Shown one piece after another: positions 60,384-64,000 of a stretch of 64,000 nucleotides of DNA (within the stretch, counting starts at the first letter, position 1; every line of letters begins with the position of its first letter). The DNA is from Bolinopsis microptera (taxonomy: Eukaryota > Ctenophora > Tentaculata > Lobata > Bolinopsidae): contig NC_087076.1 of NCBI RefSeq assembly GCF_026151205.1, forward strand, positions 5,446,902 through 5,510,901. Direction: 5' to 3'. Both the position numbers and the translations under genes were made by a program. The notes under the pieces are model-generated. The model made no database searches. It was not told the DNA's origin and worked only from the letters and a program-made list of their open reading frames with translations.

Positions 60384-60575
60384 TTGAATATTCTATGTAT
60401 ATTATTAGCTGTTTTTCTTGAGCAGGTTGCTTTTATAAGTTCGAAAACAGAAAACTTGCTAATGAATGCCGGTATTGGTGCCACCAACATTGCCGGCTCT
60501 TTAGACTTAGATGAAACTCCATCACACATAAAACTGATCATTGAAAAATACTTGGCATATAAAACGCTCCATTAA
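60384..60575 (+). CDS. Short ORF of unknown nature
   Basis: 63 codons starting MNILCILLAVFLEQVAF, a hydrophobic start, then SKTENLLMNAGIGATNIAGS and an acidic/Ile-rich end. The sequence TTTTTCTTGAGCAG inside it is a good splice acceptor, so the real coding part may be only the exon after 60426. No family recognised. Confidence 0.25.
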   Translation: MNILCILLAVFLEQVAFISSKTENLLMNAGIGATNIAGSLDLDETPSHIKLIIEKYLAYKTLH

Positions 60576-60889
60576 ACGATATGCGTTTGGAAGAAACAAA
60601 ATGTTGCAGACTTTGCAGAGGGAGATCAGGTTATTATGACATTTTTAAATTTTATTATTCAATTTATTCATTCACAATGGTGGATTAATGTGATACCTTA
60701 TAACAAAATTCAAATAACAGGTGACATTAGAGCTTCAGAAAACAATAGAGGGCAGGTATAGTTTGATACTATTTATTCGGCTATTAATTTAATTGATTGA
60801 TTGTGTATTGAATTGGTGGTATATTATAGAACTGTTTTTATTTCCTCAAATGTCTTTAAACAAAAGTACCTCAAGTAAATTTACCACGA
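60576..60889. other. Non-coding stretch
   Basis: AT-rich. No ORF, repeat or motif supported. Confidence 0.4.
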
Positions 60890-61154
60890 ATGGAGACGAG
60901 AAATGTTAACCCCTTCATAGAAGTACTTACGAAGTCGAGCAACATCCGTGAATGGTTTGAACTATATGAATTTTATCTTGCTGTTAACAACTTGACCGCT
61001 ACACCAGAAAAACCCACGAACGTTCTTCTTGTTAGCTGATCAGGTAACCGCTGCTAACAAGAAGAATATAGCTGGTTTTATAGATGTGGATAATGGCGGG
61101 GAGGTGATCATTGTTTGTTTACGTTTTAGGTGGCGCCTCTATTCAGCAGGTTGA
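60890..61154 (+). pseudogene. Retrotransposon gag-like fragment 1
   Basis: Starts METRNVNPFIEVLTKSSNIR and continues EWFELYEFYLAVNN, which matches the usual start of LTR-retrotransposon Gag proteins (a W-x-x-x-x-E-x-Y/F-x-x-x-N pattern). The frame stops at 61039, while the +1 frame continues with FFLLADQVTAANKKNIAGFI and then loses similarity at about 61085. It is therefore a broken N-terminal Gag piece. The Gag call rests on the pattern and on the pol-like repeat downstream. Confidence 0.5.
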
Positions 61155-61280
61155 GGATGTGATGCAAATTTTGTATTATCGAAGGCTTGTTACATTTGTA
61201 ACGCCTTCTTGTTAACCCCCTTTGAAGGTCCCGCATTATTTTCTGAACGAAAGCTCAAAAATAACCGAAAATCGACCTTT

Positions 61281-61400
61281 GTAGCCTGATCAGGAAACCG
61301 CTGTTAACAAGAAGAATGTAGCTGGTTTTATAAACTATGTTGATGGAGAGATTTATTCGCTGATCAGATCTCTTGTTAACCCAGACAATTGTTACAGGTA
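61281..61400 (+). pseudogene. Retrotransposon gag-like fragment 2
   Basis: PDQETAVNKKNVAGFINYVD then GEIYSLIRSLVNPDNCYR. It repeats the end of fragment 1 (DQVTAANKKNIAGFID) and extends it with the Gag-typical G-x-x-Y-S-L-I-R-S-L-x-x-P stretch. The two fragments look like a duplicated or rearranged Gag gene. It is in turn followed by GTATTA, a weak donor. Confidence 0.5.
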
Positions 61401-61503
61401 TTATACTATCATATTATATATAGAGAATATACTGATTGGAGTCAAATATAACTAAAGTGACACAAGTTAAATTAAGATACTGCCTTTGGCTCTCTTTCAC
61501 CAG

Positions 61504-62198
61504 GCTCAGATGATGGGGGCTGCCAAACCAGCTAAAGATATGCTATTGGTCTGGACAAAAAGGTTCAGATAAGGGTCTATGACAGCAATTTGGTTAAATT
61601 TGTTTTTAAGAAAAAAGGGCGCCTGGAAAGGTCCCGAGAAGATCTATGGCCATGAACTAAGAACTCCTTTTTATCAGGATCAAATCATGAGGGCTGCTAA
61701 ACCAGCCCAAGATATGCAACCAATTGGGTTGGATGAGAAGGTTCAGATCAAGGTATATGATAGCAATTTGGGTAAGTTTGTTTTCAAGACAAAAGGGCGC
61801 CTGGAAAGGTCCCGAAAAGATCTATGGCCATGAACTAAGAAATCCTTTTTATCAGGATCAAATCATGAGGGCTGCTAAACCAGCCCAAGATATGCAACCA
61901 ATTGGGTTGGATGGGAAGGTTCAGATCAAGGTATATGATAGCACTTTGGGTGAGTTTGTTTTCAAGACAAAAGGGCGCCTGGAAAGGTCCCGAGAAGATC
62001 TACGGCCATGAACTAAAAACTCCTTTTTATCAGGATCAAATCATGAGGGCTGCTAAACCAGCCCAAGATATGCAACCAATTGGGTTGGATGGGAAGGTTC
62101 AGATCAAGGTATATGATAGCAATTTGGGTAAGTTTGTTTTCCGGACAAAGGGGCGCCTGGAAAGGTCCCGAGAAGATCTATGGCCATGAACTAAGAAC
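61504..62198 (+). repeat. 178-bp tandem repeat, four copies, with a pol C-terminus-like frame
   Basis: Copies start at 61504, 61678, 61856 and 62034, each right after a CAG. Copies 2-4 have a period of exactly 178 and a few substitutions, while the first is more diverged with small deletions. Each holds the frame MRAAKPAQDMQPIGLDEKV, then VYDSNLGKFVFKTKGRLERS and REDLWP followed by a stop. The pattern AKP-x-L/M-x-P-GDKV-x-V-YD-x-x-x-GK then GR-x-x-R-x-R-x-x-L-x-P resembles the last 50-60 residues of Ty3/gypsy-type Pol after the integrase. Because 178 is not a multiple of three, the copies cannot be read as one continuous protein. Confidence 0.7.
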
Positions 62199-62346
62199 AC
62201 TGATCTACACTGATCACAATGGGAAGTTATTCTGTAGAGCATGTAAGATCGTCATAGATCACATAAGGAAAAACACAGTAGAGCGGCATTTGAAAACGAA
62301 TGTAAATAATTTTATTTATCAGGTGAACAATTGTTGCAAAGAATGA
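62199..62346 (+). CDS. CGGBP1-like zinc finger fragment
   Basis: Directly after the last 178-bp repeat the frame reads LIYTDHNGKLFCRACKIVID then HIRKNTVERHLKTN. The pattern GKLFC-x2-C-x4-(D/N)H-xRK-x4-x-H-L-K matches the zinc finger of CGGBP1 and related transposase-derived proteins, with Cys codons at 62233 and 62242 and His codons near 62260 and 62287. CGGBP1-like genes derive from hAT-type transposases. Only the finger is present; the frame then runs into AT-rich sequence. It shares its frame with the repeat, so the fusion may be chance. Confidence 0.6.
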
Positions 62347-62551
62347 TATGTATTACTATTTGACATTATATATATTCTGAAAACGTGAAGAACACGTTAA
62401 CAAATAAGGCTGGTTAAAACTTAATTTGATTGAAAGTTCTAACAGCAGCTGAGACACCATAATATTGTATCTCCCAGAGTTGCCGATATTGACAGCAACT
62501 CTCACGGCTAAGCCTATTGCTTCTGCAATTTACTTACAAGGTAAGAGTTAA
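62347..62551. other. Non-coding stretch
   Basis: AT-rich. It contains a GTAAGAGT donor-like site after TACAAG (62541) and nothing else supported. Confidence 0.35.
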
Positions 62552-62673
62552 GTAAAAACACGTGTAAACAGGGCGTTTAGGAAGCTGGTTAAATTGGAAC
62601 TTGTAGAGCTGGATAGTTGTGGACGGTGCAAGAGTACCATACTAGCAGAGGACACACAGGTTACCATACGAGG
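62552..62673 (+). CDS. Exon-like ORF with LELVELDSCGRC module
   Basis: Open frame VKTRVNRAFRKLVKLELVEL then DSCGRCKSTILAEDTQVTIR, ending at a perfect donor (GAGG|GTGAGT). The module L-E-L-x-E-L-D-S-C-x-R-C recurs at about 63844 fused to an integrase-like frame. A CxxC pair is visible. Family not recognised. Confidence 0.35.
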
Positions 62674-62948
62674 GTGAGTATAAATACATGGAGAGTGGAT
62701 GATGGAACATCAACCTCACTTCCACATTTGCTTCTTATTGTTTGTTACAACTCTACAAAATGACAGTCACCTACACTAGCTACGGTACACTAGCCAAGTT
62801 GGAATTACTTACCATGTATATGAGGATCACAGTCACCACGGCTGTATGTTTTGGTCTGGACACTATGAGATACAATGTTTGGGACAGGAAGATTAGACGC
62901 ATCACCAGAAAACTTGAAGGACAAAATTTAAGTATCATTGATCTTTAT
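62668..62948 (+). CDS. Duplicated exon-like segment, copy a
   Basis: 281 bp that recur at 63234-63514 with no indel. It begins ACGAGG|GTGAGTATAAATAC, which can be read either as a splice donor or as a TATA box (TATAAATA, about 85 bases before an ATG at 62760). The core frame is TVTYTSYGTLAKLELLTMYM, then RITVTTAVCFGLDTMRYNVW and DRKIRRITRKLEGQ. A conserved ACAG before 62767 could be an acceptor, making a 161-base exon (62767-62927). The donor position here reads TTAAGT, while copy b has a perfect GTAAGT. The two copies differ mostly at synonymous sites. No family recognised. Confidence 0.45.
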
Positions 62949-63063
62949 TATAATTTATATACATTGTATGATTATTTGTTATTATTGATTTCTAACCAGT
63001 AAAAATTATCAACGAGTTTTTTTGTTGATATTTTATTAATGACATCTTCAAAACATCTCAGGT

Positions 63064-63234
63064 CAAGGTGACAACAATGGTTGTCAAATCAATTTTGATG
63101 GAAAGCTGCTGAAAGATTTACCAGGACATCTTATTGGTAAACTAAATCGTCTGGCAGTGACTCTATTTCAGGAATCTGGTACCGACCTTCTGAGTATCGC
63201 CAAGACGGAGGATTCCACTGGAAAAACTAATTAA
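63064..63234 (+). CDS. Exon-like ORF between the duplicated segments
   Basis: After a CATCTCAG acceptor-like site, a 56-codon frame reads QGDNNGCQINFDGKLLKDLP, then GHLIGKLNRLAVTLFQESGT and DLLSIAKTEDSTGKTN, ending in a stop at 63232-63234. It is balanced in composition and looks protein-like. I recognise no family. An overlapping frame, EKLINE, would splice in phase into the exon at 63333. Confidence 0.3.
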   Translation, partial: QGDNNGCQINFDGKLLKDLPGHLIGKLNRLAVTLFQESGTDLLSIAKTEDSTGKTN

Positions 63235-63514
63235 CGAGGGTGAGTATAAATACATGAAGAGTGGATGATAGAACATCAACCTCACTTCCACATTTGCTTC
63301 TTATTGTTTGTTACAACTCTACAAAATAACAGTCACCTACACAAGCTACGGCACACTAGCTAAGTTGGAATTACTAGCTATGTACATGAGGATTACAGTC
63401 ACCACAGCTGTATGTTTCGGGTTGGACACTATGCGATACAATGTTTGGGACCGGAAAATGAGACGCATCGCCAGAAAACTTGAAGGACAAAACGTAAGTA
63501 TCATTGATCTTTAT
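63234..63514 (+). CDS. Duplicated exon-like segment, copy b
   Basis: Second copy of 62668-62948. The ATG of copy a reads ATA here, so if this segment is coding it is more likely an internal exon (63333-63493, between ACAG and a perfect GTAAGT donor) than a first exon. Frame: TVTYTSYGTLAKLELLAMYM, then RITVTTAVCFGLDTMRYNVW and DRKMRRIARKLEGQN. Against copy a I count about 15 synonymous and 3 replacement changes in the core, and only 2 changes plus the ATG/ATA change in the first 100 bases. Confidence 0.5.
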
Positions 63515-63553
63515 GTCTATTTAAACTCTGTAAAGTGAGAATATTTAGTAACT

Positions 63554-63958
63554 ATGGATCTTTCTAAATCATACAATAAACCTAGTTTTGAAGGATCATT
63601 TTCTGTAAAAAGGAAATTCTACACTGCTGTAAAGATACTGGACCCAACCATAACCATTAAAAAAGTTGAAAAATTCCTAAAAACACTATTATATCTACCC
63701 AGACCTTTGAGAAAACCTAAATTCTACAGAAAAGTTTATACGAAGGGCATAAATTATTTATGGCAAGCAGACTTGTTGTTTCATGATAAATATTGGAGAA
63801 CTAATAAAGGTTATCGTTATTGTTGTTTTGTGATTGATATTAAGCTGGAGCTAGCAGAGCTGGACAGTTGTACAAGGTGCAACTGGTTTACTCAGTATGA
63901 GTTTTTTCTTCAATCTGAAGATTGTGATGTTACCAGTAAATCCAGAAAATCGAACTGA
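63554..63958 (+). CDS. DDE integrase-like fragment, 3' end replaced
   Basis: Starts MDLSKSYNKPSFEGSFSVKR. It contains KFYTAVKILDPTITIKKVEK, a LYLPRPLRKPKFYRKVY linker, then INYLWQADLLFHDKYWRTNK and GYRYCCFVIDI. The block W-Q-A-D-L ... K-G-Y-R-Y-x-x-x-V-I-D is the first half of an rve-type integrase core as in Polinton/Maverick elements and related cut-and-paste or retroelement integrases, with both catalytic Asp positions (QAD, VID) visible. The catalytic Glu part is missing. After VIDI the frame switches to KLELAELDSCTRC, the module seen at 62587. It is therefore a truncated, chimeric remnant, preceded by 40 non-coding bases. I cannot decide between Polinton and other rve families. Confidence 0.6.
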   Translation: MDLSKSYNKPSFEGSFSVKRKFYTAVKILDPTITIKKVEKFLKTLLYLPRPLRKPKFYRKVYTKGINYLWQADLLFHDKYWRTNKGYRYCCFVIDIKLELAELDSCTRCNWFTQYEFFLQSEDCDVTSKSRKSN

Positions 63959-64000
63959 GGCAGAAACTGTGAGTTTACAGAGAGCAGCATACTACTATAC

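Noticed and set aside
61504-62198. CRISPR-like array
   Set aside because: Units are directly contiguous with no variable spacers, and the context is eukaryotic.
61579-62346. Four overlapping ORFs of 84-95 codons as a gene family
   Set aside because: They are the same 178-bp repeat read across unit borders. The period is not a multiple of three, so each ORF switches between two frames of the repeat.

Overview
The window comes from an animal nuclear genome that is AT-rich and intron-containing. Spliced exons with GT..AG borders, a motile-cilium gene (ODAD3/CCDC151), rhodopsin-class receptors, an APE-type LINE, a hAT-like MITE and retrotransposon remnants all point to an invertebrate metazoan. 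I cannot name the phylum. No bacterial, plastid or mitochondrial features were seen, and no tRNA, rRNA or CRISPR array.

About 94% of the window (1-60241) is one locus of about 21.9 kb repeated head to tail in the same orientation: unit 1 (1-22060), unit 2 (22061-43927) and unit 3 (43928-60241, cut off at about three quarters of its length). Each complete unit reads, left to right: a long non-coding stretch with GA and CT microsatellites; two paralogous single-coding-exon class A GPCRs on the + strand (about +3.6 kb and +6.1 kb); ODAD3 on the - strand (about +13.3 down to +7.3 kb, nine exons seen), with an endonuclease/reverse-transcriptase LINE in its second intron in the opposite orientation; a 99-bp hAT-like MITE with 8-bp target duplications; a cluster of short dispersed and inverted repeats; a retroelement-derived ORF remnant; a TIR element with GCTAGCGG motifs; a 675-bp palindrome; and two exons of an unrecognised + strand gene.

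The three units differ from one another by single-base insertions and deletions every ten to thirty bases, in coding and non-coding DNA alike. Each copy of the GPCRs, ODAD3 and the LINE is frameshifted at different places, and the copies together support one open frame. That is the signature of unpolished long-read sequence rather than gene decay, so all coding calls before 60242 are made by comparing units and their coordinates are approximate to a few bases.

At about 60242 the repeat stops mid-unit and the sequence character changes. The last 3.8 kb has internal duplicates that differ only by substitutions. It is a mosaic of mobile-element pieces: gag-like fragments, a 178-bp tandem repeat (four copies) carrying what looks like the end of a retrotransposon pol gene, a CGGBP1-like zinc finger, a DDE-integrase-like fragment, and a duplicated 281-bp segment with an exon-like core. 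The two copies of that core differ mostly at synonymous sites, which makes it the best candidate here for an undescribed coding family.
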